From: Georgenia soli
GTDB taxonomy: Bacteria; Actinomycetota; Actinomycetes; Actinomycetales; Actinomycetaceae
Assembly: GCF_002563695.1 (NCBI RefSeq)
Contig: NZ_PDJI01000004.1
Coordinates: forward strand, 2,976,001-3,040,000
Direction: 5' to 3'
Length of the DNA: 64,000 nucleotides
The notes below the pieces were generated by a model. The model ran no database searches. It worked only from the letters and a program-made list of their open reading frames with translations, and had not been told where the DNA came from. Shown piece after piece: positions 9,474-17,654 of the stretch (position 1 is its first letter; the number at the start of each line of letters is the position of its first letter). The translations under genes were made by a program, and so were the position numbers.

Positions 9474-10166
9474 GTGGGACGCACGCAGGACCCGTGGGAG
9501 GTGCGCCGGGCCTCGCTGCTCGAGCTGGGCGCGCGTACGGCCGCCGGCTCGGTGACGCCCCTGCGGGGTGTCAACGCCTACGACGCCGACGTGGCGCGCG
9601 AGTTCCGCCCTGCGGCGGTGCTCCTGCTCTTCGCCCCGCCCGACCGTGGCGCGGAGCCTGACCTCTTCCTCGTCCAGCGCTCCCGCGAGCTGCGCAACCA
9701 CCCCGGTGAGATCGCCCTGCCCGGCGGACGGCTGGAGCCGGGGGAGAACGCTGTCGACGCGGCGCTGCGCGAGACGCACGAGGAGATCGGCCTGGACCCG
9801 GCGCACGTGGACGTCCTCGGCGAGCTCGCGCCCGTCATGGTGCCCGTCACCCGGTTCGTCGTCACCCCGGTGCTGGGCTGGACGGACCGTGCGGACGAGG
9901 CCACGCACGTCGAGCCCGGCGAGGTGCTGCACACGATCCGCGTCTCGGTGGGCACGCTCGTCGACCCGGCCACGCGCAGGAGCGTGAACATCTTCGGGAG
10001 GCGGACCGCCGGCTTCCTCCTGCCCGACGGGCTCGTGTGGGGGATGACCGCGAACCTCCTGGACCACGTCCTGTCCGAGCTCGGCTGGGCGCAGGAGTGG
10101 GACCCCGGGCAGGAGGTCACGATGAGGCGCGAGCACGGCGGGCGGGTCTGGGTGCCCGAGCTCTGA
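9474..10166 (+). CDS. CoA pyrophosphatase-type NUDIX hydrolase (NudL-like)
   Basis: A 230-residue hydrolase. The Nudix box is at about residues 84-107: GGRLEPGENAVDAALRETHE then EIGL, matching G-x5-E-x7-RE-x2-EE-x-G. Upstream, SRELRNHPGEIALPGG is the UPF0035 signature of the CoA diphosphatase subgroup, which cleaves CoA to phosphopantetheine and 3',5'-ADP. The start is GTG 9474, placed 6 nt after GGGAGGG (9461-9467); an in-frame ATG at 9441 is the alternative. The gene lies alone between the exonuclease and guaB3. Confidence 0.88.
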   Translation: MGRTQDPWEVRRASLLELGARTAAGSVTPLRGVNAYDADVAREFRPAAVLLLFAPPDRGAEPDLFLVQRSRELRNHPGEIALPGGRLEPGENAVDAALRETHEEIGLDPAHVDVLGELAPVMVPVTRFVVTPVLGWTDRADEATHVEPGEVLHTIRVSVGTLVDPATRRSVNIFGRRTAGFLLPDGLVWGMTANLLDHVLSELGWAQEWDPGQEVTMRREHGGRVWVPEL

Positions 10167-10233
10167 GGGGTGGGGCCCACCACATCCACCCCCCGGTCCT
10201 GGGGTGCGCCAGCGTCCGCCCGGCCGCTGCCGG

Positions 10234-10239
10234 TAGCCT
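10234..10239 (+). promoter_or_regulatory. Leaderless -10 box of guaB3
   Basis: TAGCCT ends 6 nt before the GTG start at 10246, the same spacing as in guaB. Confidence 0.6.
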
Positions 10240-10245
10240 GCAACG

Positions 10246-11370
10246 GTGACCAACGAGATCGAGATCGGCCGAGGGAAGCGCGCCCGCCGCGCCTACAGCT
10301 TCGACGACGTCGCCGTCGTCCCGTCCCGCCGCACCCGTGACCCCGAGGACGTCTCGGTGAGCTGGCAGATCGACGCGTACCACGTCGACCTCCCCGTGCT
10401 GGCCGCCCCGATGGACTCGGTCATGAGCCCGGCGACGGCGATCGAGCTGGGCCGGCTCGGCGGCATCGGCGTGCTGGACCTCGAGGGCCTGTGGACGCGC
10501 TACGAGGACCCCGACCCGGTGCTCGAGGAGATCGTCGGCCTGGCGGACGGGGACGCCACCCGCCGCATGCAGGAGATCTATGCCGAGCCGGTCAAGCCCG
10601 AGCTCATCACCCAGCGGCTGCGCGAGATCCGCGACTCCGGCGTGACGGTCGCCGGCAGCCTGAGCCCGCAGCGCACGCAGGAGCACTGGCGCACGGTCGT
10701 CGAGGCGGGCGTGGACCTGTTCGTCATCCGCGGCACCACCGTCTCGGCGGAGCACGTCTCCTCGCGCGCCGAGCCGCTCAACCTCAAGCGGTTCATCTAC
10801 GAGCTCGACGTGCCCGTGATCGTCGGCGGCGCGGCCACCTACACCGCCGCCCTGCACCTGATGCGGACCGGCGCGGCCGGCGTGCTCGTCGGGTTCGGCG
10901 GCGGCGCCGCCCACACCACCCGGCGCTCGCTCGGCATCCACGCCCCGATGGCCTCCGCCGTCGCGGACGTCGCCGCGGCCCGGCGCGACTACCTCGACGA
11001 GTCCGGCGGCCGGTACGTCCACGTCATCGCCGACGGCGGGGTGGGCCGTTCGGGCGACCTGGTCAAGGCCGTGGCCTGCGGGGCCGACGCCGTCATGCTG
11101 GGCGCCGCGCTCGCCCGCGCCTCCGAGGCCCCCGGCCAGGGCTGGCACTGGGGCTCGGAGGCGCACCACCCCGAGCTGCCCCGCGGCGAGCGGGTGCACG
11201 TCGGCACCGTCGGGACCCTGGCCGAGATCCTCCACGGCCCGTCGAGCTCCGCGGACGGGACCGTCAACCTCATCGGCGCGCTGCGGCGCACCATGGCCAC
11301 CACCGGCTACTCCGACGTCAAGGAGTTCCAGCGCGTGGAGGTCGTCGTCTCGCCCTACAACCCGTTCTGA
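10246..11370 (+). CDS. guaB3: GuaB3 family IMP dehydrogenase-related protein
   Basis: A 374-residue TIM-barrel protein of the actinobacterial GuaB3 family, without CBS domains. It begins with a basic segment and YSFDDVAVVPSRRTRDPEDV, related to the IMPDH start. It keeps the phosphate loops (IGVLDLEGLW and VIADGGVGRSGDLVKAVACG). In the active-site loop, where GuaB has SICTTR, it reads GGGAAHTTRRSLG and has no cysteine, so ordinary IMPDH chemistry is not expected. Some GuaB3 homologues have been reported to act as GMP reductases; whether this one does is open. It ends PYNPF, and its last codons are duplicated in the following repeat. Confidence 0.9.
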   Translation: MTNEIEIGRGKRARRAYSFDDVAVVPSRRTRDPEDVSVSWQIDAYHVDLPVLAAPMDSVMSPATAIELGRLGGIGVLDLEGLWTRYEDPDPVLEEIVGLADGDATRRMQEIYAEPVKPELITQRLREIRDSGVTVAGSLSPQRTQEHWRTVVEAGVDLFVIRGTTVSAEHVSSRAEPLNLKRFIYELDVPVIVGGAATYTAALHLMRTGAAGVLVGFGGGAAHTTRRSLGIHAPMASAVADVAAARRDYLDESGGRYVHVIADGGVGRSGDLVKAVACGADAVMLGAALARASEAPGQGWHWGSEAHHPELPRGERVHVGTVGTLAEILHGPSSSADGTVNLIGALRRTMATTGYSDVKEFQRVEVVVSPYNPF

Positions 11371-11458
11371 CGGCGGCGGCCCGCCGTTCTGACGGCGGCG
11401 GCCCGCCCTACAACCCGTTCTGACGGCGGCGGCCCGCCGTTCTGACGGCGGCGGCCCG
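11353..11458. repeat. Two 53-bp direct repeats spanning the guaB3 stop
   Basis: Bases 11353-11405 and 11406-11458 are identical 53-bp units. Each starts with the guaB3 C-terminal codons (CCCTACAACCCGTTCTGA) and contains two sub-copies of CCGTTCTGACGGCGGCGGCC spaced 25 and 28 bp apart. The last five codons and stop of guaB3 are thus duplicated outside the gene. The duplication is recent in appearance, since no base differs. Confidence 0.93.
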
Positions 11459-11490
11459 GGCGCGGGCCGTCCGGACGCTGGGACTCGCGC

Positions 11491-11514
11491 GGCGGGCGGC
11501 CTGAGCCGCCCGCC
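11491..11514. terminator. Bidirectional terminator between guaB3 and the small Cys/His gene
   Basis: A perfect 10-bp GC stem (GGCGGGCGGC / GCCGCCCGCC) with loop CTGA. It sits between convergent reading frames and ends 3 bp before the stop of the minus-strand gene. Confidence 0.7.
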
Positions 11515-11517
11515 CCG

Positions 11518-11703
11518 CTACGTCCAGGTGCGTCCGGCGTGGACGTCGCGATGATCGTTCTCGTGACCCGGCTCGAACGAGCACTGAGCGACCCCGCGGC
11601 CCCATCGGTCCCGGCGGCTGGCGGAGCACACCAGTCTCGGGTCGTCCGGGCGTTCGTTGACAAGACTGTGGAGAAATTCCGCCGTGGGATCGTCGTCCGA
11701 CAC
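11518..11703 (-). CDS. Small Cys/His-containing hypothetical protein
   Basis: A 61-residue reading frame from GTG 11703. It has C26, C41, H47, H51 and H55: VCSASRRDRW, then AQCSFEPGHENDHRDVHAGR and TW. The pattern C-x5-GH-x3-H with a terminal aromatic resembles small actinobacterial proteins of unknown function, and could bind a metal such as zinc. The first half is acidic and helical (DDDPTAEFLHSLVNERPDD). Base composition here is lower in GC than in the flanking genes, which may mark an accessory gene. I cannot assign a function. The alternative is a non-coding stretch, but the residue pattern argues for a real gene. Confidence 0.55.
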   Translation of the reverse strand: MSDDDPTAEFLHSLVNERPDDPRLVCSASRRDRWGRGVAQCSFEPGHENDHRDVHAGRTWT

Positions 11704-11939
11704 GGTTCTGCCCTTCACCGAGCTTTCGTGGACCGACCTCGGCTGCAGGTCGGTGAGGGCGCTGCCGAACCGGCAGACGCCGTCGGCAAGCAATGGGCAA
11801 CGGTACGCATCGCTCGGGCGGTGGTGCGCGCTGGACCCGTCCACGTCCCACGATCTGGGACGCGCGAGTCCCGCCGCGCCGCACCGGTCCGGCGCGGCGG
11901 TTCCGGCAAGGCGATTTCGGACCCGTGCGGATGCCTCGA

Positions 11940-11977
11940 TACTGTCGGGGAACGAGGTGCGGCGCAGGTGCCGCACC
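11940..11977 (+). promoter_or_regulatory. Possible ptsH promoter -10 and leader hairpin
   Basis: TACTGT (11940-11945) is a candidate -10. The leader then folds a stem GGTGCGGC (11956-11963) with GCCGCACC (11970-11977) around a 6-nt loop. The ribosome site GAAGGAA follows at 11988-11994. The -35 is not convincing. Upstream, 11704-11939 holds no other gene that I can support. Confidence 0.35.
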
Positions 11978-11998
11978 GTCCTGCACGGAAGGAACACC

Positions 11999-12265
11999 AT
12001 GGCCCAGCGCAGCGCCGTCGTCGCCTCCAAGGTCGGCCTCCACGCCCGTCCCGCCGCCGTCTTCGTCAAGGCCGTCGCCGCCAGCGGGGTGCCCGTCACC
12101 ATCGCCAAGGAGGGTGCGGAGCCCGTCGACGCGGCGAGCATCCTCGGCGTGATGACCCTCGGTGCGGGCCACGGTGACGAGGTGCTCCTCACCGCCGAGG
12201 GGGAGGGCGCGGAGCGCGTCCTGGACGAGCTCGTGGAGCTGCTGTCCAAGGACCTCGACGCCTGA
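11999..12265 (+). CDS. ptsH: Phosphocarrier protein HPr
   Basis: An 88-residue protein of the phosphoenolpyruvate:sugar phosphotransferase system. His15, the residue phosphorylated by Enzyme I, sits in the canonical GLHARPAA. The regulatory serine region is present as [12 protein letters not shown] (Ser47 here, equivalent to Ser46). Length is typical. The ATG at 11999 follows GAAGGAA. No Enzyme I or Enzyme II gene is in the window, so the rest of the phosphotransferase system lies elsewhere. The gene is followed by fumC on the same strand after 137 bp. Confidence 0.97.
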   Translation: MAQRSAVVASKVGLHARPAAVFVKAVAASGVPVTIAKEGAEPVDAASILGVMTLGAGHGDEVLLTAEGEGAERVLDELVELLSKDLDA

Positions 12266-12402
12266 GCGGTCAGGCCGGGGAGCGCCTGACCGACCACGCG
12301 CCCGGGGCCGGGGTTGGGACCAGGCCGCCGGCGTGCGAGAGGATGACCACGAGCCGGCGCGCGGTCGCGTCGGCCGACGCGAACGAGAGGCATGGAGCAG
12401 CA

Positions 12403-13821
12403 GTGAGCCAGCAGCAGCCCGGCACCGCGGAGGACTTCCGCATCGAGCACGACACGATGGGAGAGGTGCGGGTCCCGCGCGACGCCCTCTACTCGGCCCA
12501 GACGCAGCGTGCCGTCGAGAACTTCCCGATCTCGGGCCGCGGGCTCTCGTCCCACCACATCTCCGCGCTCGGTCAGGTCAAGCGTGCCGCCGCCATCGCC
12601 AACGCGGAGCTGGGCGTGCTGGAGCAGGACGTCGCCGACGCCATCGTGGGCGCCGCGGAGGAGGTCATCACCGGCCGGCACGACGCGCACTTCCCCGTCG
12701 ACGTCTTCCAGACCGGCTCGGGCACCTCCTCGAACATGAACACCAACGAGGTGGTCGCCAACCTCGCCTCCGCGCGGCTCGGGCGTCCGGTCCACCCGAA
12801 CGACCACGTCAACGCCTCGCAGTCGTCCAACGACGTCTTCCCGTCCTCGATCCACATCGCCGCCACGCAGGCGGTCGTCGAGGAGCTGATCCCCGGCCTG
12901 GAGGTGCTCGCGACGTCCCTCGAGCGCAAGGCCGAGGAGTGGAAGGACGTCGTCAAGGCCGGGCGCACGCACCTGATGGACGCGACCCCGATCACCCTCG
13001 GCCAGGAGTTCTCCGGGTACGCCACCCAGATCCGTTACGGGATCGACCGCGTCAACGCGACCCTGCCGCGCCTGGCGGAGCTGCCGCTGGGCGGGACCGC
13101 CGTCGGGACGGGGATCAACACCCCGGCCGGTTTCTCGCAGCGGGTGATCGAGCTGATCGCCGAGCACACCGGCCTGCCCCTGGTCGAGGCCCGCAACCAC
13201 TTCGAGGCCCAGGCGGCGCAGGACTCCCTCGTGGAGACCTCGGGCGCGCTGCGCACCGTCGCGGTGTCGCTGACGAAGATCGCCAACGACCTGCGCTGGA
13301 TGGGCTCCGGACCGCGCGCCGGTATCGGCGAGCTGCAGCTGCCGGACCTCCAGCCGGGCTCGTCGATCATGCCGGGCAAGGTCAACCCGGTGGTGCCCGA
13401 GGCGACCGTCATGGTGGCCGCACAGGTCATCGGCAACGACGCGGCCATCGCGTTCGCCGGCGCGCAGGGCAACTTCGACCTGCTCGTCATGCTCCCGGTC
13501 ATGGCCCGCAACCTGCTCGAGTCCATCACGCTGGTCGGCAACGTCTCGCGCGTGCTGGCCGAGAAGACGGTCGACGGACTGATCGCGAACGAGGAGCGGT
13601 GCCTCGAGCTCGCCGAGTCCTCCCCGTCGATCGTCACCCCGCTGAACCGGGTCATCGGCTACGAGGCGGCCGCGAAGATCGCCAAGCACTCGGTGGCCAG
13701 GGGCATCACGGTGCGTGCGGCGGTGGAGGACCTCGGCTACGTCGAGCGCGGGGAGGTCACCCCGGAGCAGCTCGACGCCGCCCTGGACGTGCGCTCCATG
13801 ACCGCGCCGAAGCAGGCCTGA
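12403..13821 (+). CDS. fumC: Class II fumarate hydratase
   Basis: A 472-residue tetrameric, iron-independent fumarase that interconverts fumarate and malate in the TCA cycle. The superfamily signature [11 protein letters not shown] is present, as are the substrate-site segments [14 protein letters not shown] and [17 protein letters not shown]. Length matches FumC. GTG 12403 with GGAGCAGCA just upstream is preferred; an in-frame ATG at 12343 would add 20 residues that do not look conserved. Malate dehydrogenase, isocitrate dehydrogenase and succinyl-CoA ligase are also encoded in this window, though not adjacent. A four-copy 19-bp repeat begins 24 bp after the stop. Confidence 0.97.
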   Translation: MSQQQPGTAEDFRIEHDTMGEVRVPRDALYSAQTQRAVENFPISGRGLSSHHISALGQVKRAAAIANAELGVLEQDVADAIVGAAEEVITGRHDAHFPVDVFQTGSGTSSNMNTNEVVANLASARLGRPVHPNDHVNASQSSNDVFPSSIHIAATQAVVEELIPGLEVLATSLERKAEEWKDVVKAGRTHLMDATPITLGQEFSGYATQIRYGIDRVNATLPRLAELPLGGTAVGTGINTPAGFSQRVIELIAEHTGLPLVEARNHFEAQAAQDSLVETSGALRTVAVSLTKIANDLRWMGSGPRAGIGELQLPDLQPGSSIMPGKVNPVVPEATVMVAAQVIGNDAAIAFAGAQGNFDLLVMLPVMARNLLESITLVGNVSRVLAEKTVDGLIANEERCLELAESSPSIVTPLNRVIGYEAAAKIAKHSVARGITVRAAVEDLGYVERGEVTPEQLDAALDVRSMTAPKQA

Positions 13822-13844
13822 CCCACCCCTCCCCACACACCCGC

Positions 13845-13920
13845 GAGTCGTCAACTTCTCCCCGAGTCGTCAAGTTCTCCGTGAGTCGTCAAGTTCTCCC
13901 TGAGTCGTCAAGTACTCCGT
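13845..13920. repeat. 19-bp-period tandem array, four copies (array A)
   Basis: Copies start at 13845, 13864, 13883 and 13902, exactly 19 bp apart. The consensus is GAGTCGTCAAGTTCTCCCT. The units differ at one to three bases. The period is not a multiple of three and no open frame uses it. The same unit in reverse orientation forms array B at 14067-14198, and a related array is found between icd and mdh. Confidence 0.95.
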
Positions 13921-13996
13921 GGGTGGAGGTGTTCGTGACCCGGCCGGCGGGACAGCACTCTTGTGCCGACCCCCGGGACGTGGCCTCCTGACGACG

Positions 13997-14029
13997 ACGG
14001 CGCCCCTCTCCGTGGGAGAGGGGCGCCGT
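13997..14029. terminator. Bidirectional terminator between fumC and ackA
   Basis: A 14-15 bp GC-rich stem (13997-14011 with 14015-14029) with a 3-nt loop. It lies between convergent fumC and ackA, and between repeat arrays A and B. TTCCG follows on the plus strand. The whole 13822-14205 gap (384 bp) holds only this hairpin and the two arrays. Confidence 0.85.
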
Positions 14030-14066
14030 TCCGTTGCTGCGGGCCGAGGCGCGCCGCTGGAGGAGC

Positions 14067-14198
14067 CGACCTCTCAGCGAGCGCGTCATGTCTCGTGAGC
14101 TCGTGACTTCTCGGGGAGAACTTGACCGCTCGGTGAGGTGATGACTTCTCGCGGAGGTTGTGACGACTCGCGGAGAACTTGACGACTCGCGCGTGGCT
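14067..14198. repeat. 19-bp-period array in opposite orientation (array B)
   Basis: TGAC starts recur at 14104, 14123, 14142, 14161 and 14180, exactly 19 bp apart. Two weaker copies precede them near 14067 and 14086. The best units read TGACGACTCGCGGAGAACT, which is the reverse complement of array A's unit. The array lies immediately downstream of the ackA stop (minus strand). Copies diverge more than in array A. Confidence 0.9.
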
Positions 14199-14205
14199 GC
14201 TGGGG

Positions 14206-15393
14206 TCAGAGGAGGGCGACCGCCTGACGGGCGATGGCGAGCTCCTCGTTGGTGGGCACGACGAGCACGGCCACCCGTGCGCCGTCGGGAGAGATGTACC
14301 GCGCCTCGCGCGAGGGGGCGACGTTGCGCTCCGGGTCGATCTCGATGCCGAGGAACTCCAGCCCGGCCACCGCGTCGGCCCGGACGAGCGCGTCGTTCTC
14401 GCCGACGCCGGCGGTGAAGCTCAGCACGTCGATCCCGCCCATGACGGCGGCGTAGGAACCGATGTACTTGCGCAGCCGGTGCGCGTAGACCTCGACGGCC
14501 AGGATGGCCTCGGCATCGCCCCCGTCCGCGAGCCGGTGCACCTCGCGCATGTCGTTGTACCCGGTCAGGCCCTTCAGGCCGGAGCGCTTGTTGAGCAGGT
14601 CGTCGATGTCGTCGATGCTCATGCCGGCGTTGCGGGCGAGGTGGAAGACCACCGCGGGGTCGATGTCACCCGTCCGGGTGCCCATGACCAGGCCCTCCAG
14701 CGGCGTCAGGCCCATGGAGGTGTCGACGGCACGGCCCCCGTAGACGGCGGACGCGGAGGCCCCGTTGCCCAGGTGCAGCACCACCTGGCGCAGCTCCGCC
14801 GAGGGGCGGCCGACCATCGCCGCGGCCTTCAGGGCGACGTACTGGTGGGAGGTCCCGTGGGCGCCGTAGCGGCGCACGTTGTACCGCTCGGCCACCTCGC
14901 GGTCGAGCGCGTAGGTCGCCGCGGCCTCCGGCAGGTTGCGGAAGAACGCGGTGTCGAAGACGGCGACGTGCGGCACGTCCGGCAGCAGCTCGCGCGCCAC
15001 CCGGATGCCGGTGAGGTTCGGCGGGTTGTGCAGCGGCGCGAGCGGTGCGAGGCGGTCGATGACGTCGACCACCTCGTCGTCGATGAGCACCGCGCTGTCG
15101 TAGTACCGCCCGCCCTGGACCACGCGGTGCCCGACCGCCACGACGCCGGCGTCGGCCAGCGCCGGCCCGACCTCGTCGAAGAGGTTCAGGACCGTCCGCA
15201 GGCCCTCGGCGTGGTCCGGGACCGGGTTCCGCTGCTCGGTGGTCCGACCGCCGGTGCGGTGCTCCACGCGTCCCTCGGGCTCCCCGATGCGCTCGACGAG
15301 CCCGGAGGCGAGGGACTCGCCCGACGCCGGGTCGATCAGCTGGTACTTGATCGAGGACGACCCCGAGTTGATGACCAGGACGGTGGAGCTCAT
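14206..15393 (-). CDS. ackA: Acetate kinase
   Basis: A 395-residue ASKHA-fold kinase converting acetyl phosphate and ADP to acetate and ATP. Signature 1 is VLVINSGSSSIKYQLID at the N-terminus. Signature 2 covers FHLARNAGMS and neighbouring residues. The catalytic and phosphate segments HRVVQGG, FDTAFF, HGTSHQYVA and HLGNGAS are all present. The ATG at 15393 overlaps the pta stop by the ATGA arrangement, so pta and ackA are translationally coupled. With xfp upstream this forms the acetate-producing end of the phosphoketolase route. Confidence 0.98.
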   Translation of the reverse strand: MSSTVLVINSGSSSIKYQLIDPASGESLASGLVERIGEPEGRVEHRTGGRTTEQRNPVPDHAEGLRTVLNLFDEVGPALADAGVVAVGHRVVQGGRYYDSAVLIDDEVVDVIDRLAPLAPLHNPPNLTGIRVARELLPDVPHVAVFDTAFFRNLPEAAATYALDREVAERYNVRRYGAHGTSHQYVALKAAAMVGRPSAELRQVVLHLGNGASASAVYGGRAVDTSMGLTPLEGLVMGTRTGDIDPAVVFHLARNAGMSIDDIDDLLNKRSGLKGLTGYNDMREVHRLADGGDAEAILAVEVYAHRLRKYIGSYAAVMGGIDVLSFTAGVGENDALVRADAVAGLEFLGIEIDPERNVAPSREARYISPDGARVAVLVVPTNEELAIARQAVALL

Positions 15394-17501
15394 GCGCGGT
15401 TCCCCTCGGTGTTGGCGACGACGGCGGCCTCGGCCGTCTCGGTGTCGGCCTCGGCCTGGACGGCCGTGATGGCGACGGTGTTGACGATGTCCTGGACCAG
15501 CGCGCCGCGGGAGAGGTCGTTCACCGGCTTGTTCAGGCCCTGCAGGACCGGCCCGATCGCGACCGCGCCGGCGGAGCGCTGGACGGCCTTGTAGGTGTTG
15601 TTGCCCGTGTTGAGGTCCGGGAAGACGAACACCGTGGCGCGGCCGGCGACGTCGGAGCCCGGGAGCTTCGTCGCGGCCACCGAGGCGTCCACGGCGGCGT
15701 CGTACTGGATCGGCCCCTCGACGAAGAGGTCCGGGCGCCGCTCGCGCACCAGCGCCGTGGCGGTCCGGACCTTGTCGACCTCGGCCCCGGAGCCGGACTG
15801 GCCGGTGGAGTAGGACAGCATGGCCACCCGCGGCTCGATCCCGAACTGCACGGCCGTCTCCGCCGAGGAGATCGCGATGTCGGCGAGCTGCTCCGCCGTC
15901 GGGTCCGGGTTGACCGCGCAGTCGCCGTAGACGAGCACCCGGTCGGCCAGGCACATGAGGAAGACCGAGGAGACGATCGACGTGCCCGGCCGCGTGCGGA
16001 TGATCTCGAAGGAGGGCCGGATCGTGTGGGCGGTGGTGTGCCGGGCGCCCGAGACCATCCCGTCGGCCGCGGCGGTGTGCACCATCATCGTGCCGAAGTA
16101 GGAGACGTCGCGGACGATCTCCCGGGCGCGCTCCACCGTCATGCCCTTGTGGGCGCGCAGCTGCGCGTACTCCTGGGCGAACGGCTCGAGCAGGTCCGAG
16201 GTGGCCGGGTCGACGACCCTGGCCTCCTCGAGGTTCAGCCCCAGCTCGGCCGCGCGGGCGCGCACCCGCGGCTCGTCGCCCAGGAGCGTCAGGTCCGCCA
16301 CCTTCCGCGAGAGGAGGGTGGAGGCGGCCCGCAGGATCCGGTCGTCGTCACCCTCGGGCAGGACGATGTGCTTGCGGGCGGACCGGGCGCGCTCGAGCAG
16401 CCGGGACTCGAACATCAGCGGGGTGACGACGTCGGAGGGCGGGACGTCGAGGAGGTGCATGATCTGCTCGGGCGCGACGTGCTGCTCGAACAGGCCCAGG
16501 GCGATGTCGCGCTTGCGCTGGGTGCCGCGGGAGAACTGCCCGCGCGTGCGCGCCACGATGGAGGCCGACTCGTAGGTGTCGTGCTGGGTGGTGATCACCG
16601 GCAGGCGCTGGCCGAGGCCCTCGACCATCCGCACCACCTGGTCGGAGGGGCGGTAGCCGCCGTTGAGCACGATGCCGGCGAGGGAGGGGAAGCTGTCCGA
16701 GGCGTGCGCGGCCACGAGAGTGATGAGCACCTCGGGGCGGTCGCTGGCCGCCACGCACAGCTGCCCCTCGCGCAGCCGCTCGAGGATGTGCTCGGTGTTC
16801 ATGCCGGAGACGAGCATGTGCTCGGCCTCGCGGTCGAGGAGGGCCTCGTCGCCCATGAGGAGCTGGCCGTCGAGCGCGGTCATGAGGTCCCGCACCACGG
16901 GCGCGGAGAGCAGCGGCACCTCGGGCAGTGCCCAGGCCGGCAGCCCGTCCTCCGCGAGCCGCTCGCGCACGGCGCCGAGCTGGTCGGGGTCGCACCGGTT
17001 GGCGAGCACCCCGACCGTGGTGGCGTGCTCCTGCCCGATCTCGGCGATGGCGAGCTCGGCGACCTGGGCGACCTCGTCGGGCGTGCGCCCGAGGGCGGAG
17101 ACCACGAGCAGCACCGGTGCGCCGAGGTTCGCGGCCACCCGGGCGTTGAAGGCGAGCTCGGCGGGGGTCGCGACGTCGGTGTAGTCGGAGCCGACGACGA
17201 TGACGACCTCGTTGTCCTGCTCGACCCGGCGGTACGCCTCGACGATCCGGCTCAGCGCCGCCTCGTTGTCGGAGTGCACCTCCTCGTACGTGACCCCGAT
17301 GGCGTCCTCGTAGCCGACGTCGACGCCGCCCTGGCCCAGCAGGAGCTCGACGACGGTGTCCCGCTCGCTGCGGCTGCGGGTGACGGGCCGGAAGATCCCG
17401 ACCTTCTCCACCCGCCGGGCGAACAGGTCGACGAGGCCCAGTCCGACGGCGGACTTCCCGGTGTGCCCCTCGGCGGAGGCGATGTAGATGCTGCGCGCCA
17501 C
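15390..17501 (-). CDS. pta: Phosphate acetyltransferase (long form)
   Basis: A 703-residue, three-part enzyme that interconverts acetyl-CoA and acetyl phosphate. The N-terminal P-loop/BioD-like domain starts RSIYIASAEGHTGKSAVGLG (residues 2-21). A central DRTGG domain follows, with NGGYRPSDQVVRMVEGLG. The C-terminal catalytic domain (from about residue 375) has LPEGDDDRILRAAS and the late FPDLNTGNNTYKAVQ and GPVLQGLNKPVNDLSRG. GTG 17501, preceded by GAGAGGGA, is preferred over an upstream ATG at 17543 that adds a non-conserved 14 residues. It is followed by ackA with overlapping start and stop. Confidence 0.96.
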   Translation of the reverse strand: MARSIYIASAEGHTGKSAVGLGLVDLFARRVEKVGIFRPVTRSRSERDTVVELLLGQGGVDVGYEDAIGVTYEEVHSDNEAALSRIVEAYRRVEQDNEVVIVVGSDYTDVATPAELAFNARVAANLGAPVLLVVSALGRTPDEVAQVAELAIAEIGQEHATTVGVLANRCDPDQLGAVRERLAEDGLPAWALPEVPLLSAPVVRDLMTALDGQLLMGDEALLDREAEHMLVSGMNTEHILERLREGQLCVAASDRPEVLITLVAAHASDSFPSLAGIVLNGGYRPSDQVVRMVEGLGQRLPVITTQHDTYESASIVARTRGQFSRGTQRKRDIALGLFEQHVAPEQIMHLLDVPPSDVVTPLMFESRLLERARSARKHIVLPEGDDDRILRAASTLLSRKVADLTLLGDEPRVRARAAELGLNLEEARVVDPATSDLLEPFAQEYAQLRAHKGMTVERAREIVRDVSYFGTMMVHTAAADGMVSGARHTTAHTIRPSFEIIRTRPGTSIVSSVFLMCLADRVLVYGDCAVNPDPTAEQLADIAISSAETAVQFGIEPRVAMLSYSTGQSGSGAEVDKVRTATALVRERRPDLFVEGPIQYDAAVDASVAATKLPGSDVAGRATVFVFPDLNTGNNTYKAVQRSAGAVAIGPVLQGLNKPVNDLSRGALVQDIVNTVAITAVQAEADTETAEAAVVANTEGNRA

Positions 17502-17596
17502 GCGCGGGTCCCTCTCTTTCCGTTGGCCGGCCCCAGCCGGCATCCGTGCGGCGCCCGGTCACCCGGACGCTCCGGTCACCCGGGGTGACCGTACCC

Positions 17597-17643
17597 GGCG
17601 GCCCCGGCACAGGGGGCGTGGTGCCCCCTGTGCCGGGGCCGCC
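17597..17643. terminator. Perfect 21-bp hairpin between xfp and pta
   Basis: Arms 17597-17617 and 17623-17643 are perfectly complementary over 21 bp, with a 5-nt loop (GTGGT). It starts 11 bp past the xfp stop and ends 96 bp before the pta start on the minus strand. It may terminate xfp transcription partly or fully, or protect the xfp 3' end, and so set the ratio of xfp to pta-ackA. Confidence 0.85.
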
Positions 17644-17654
17644 GGTGGTGGCCG

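Noticed and set aside
11371..11423. Frame-shifted extension of guaB3 through the 53-bp repeat, also ending PYNPF
   Set aside because: It uses a different frame; the normal stop at 11368-11370 is in the correct frame and ends the family-typical C-terminus.
11844..11862. CGTCCCA-CGATC-TGGGACG palindrome upstream of ptsH
   Set aside because: Short arms, and not aligned with a convincing promoter; no supporting copy elsewhere in the window.
13845..14198. CRISPR-like arrays
   Set aside because: The repeats are directly abutting 19-bp units with no unique spacers and no cas genes nearby.
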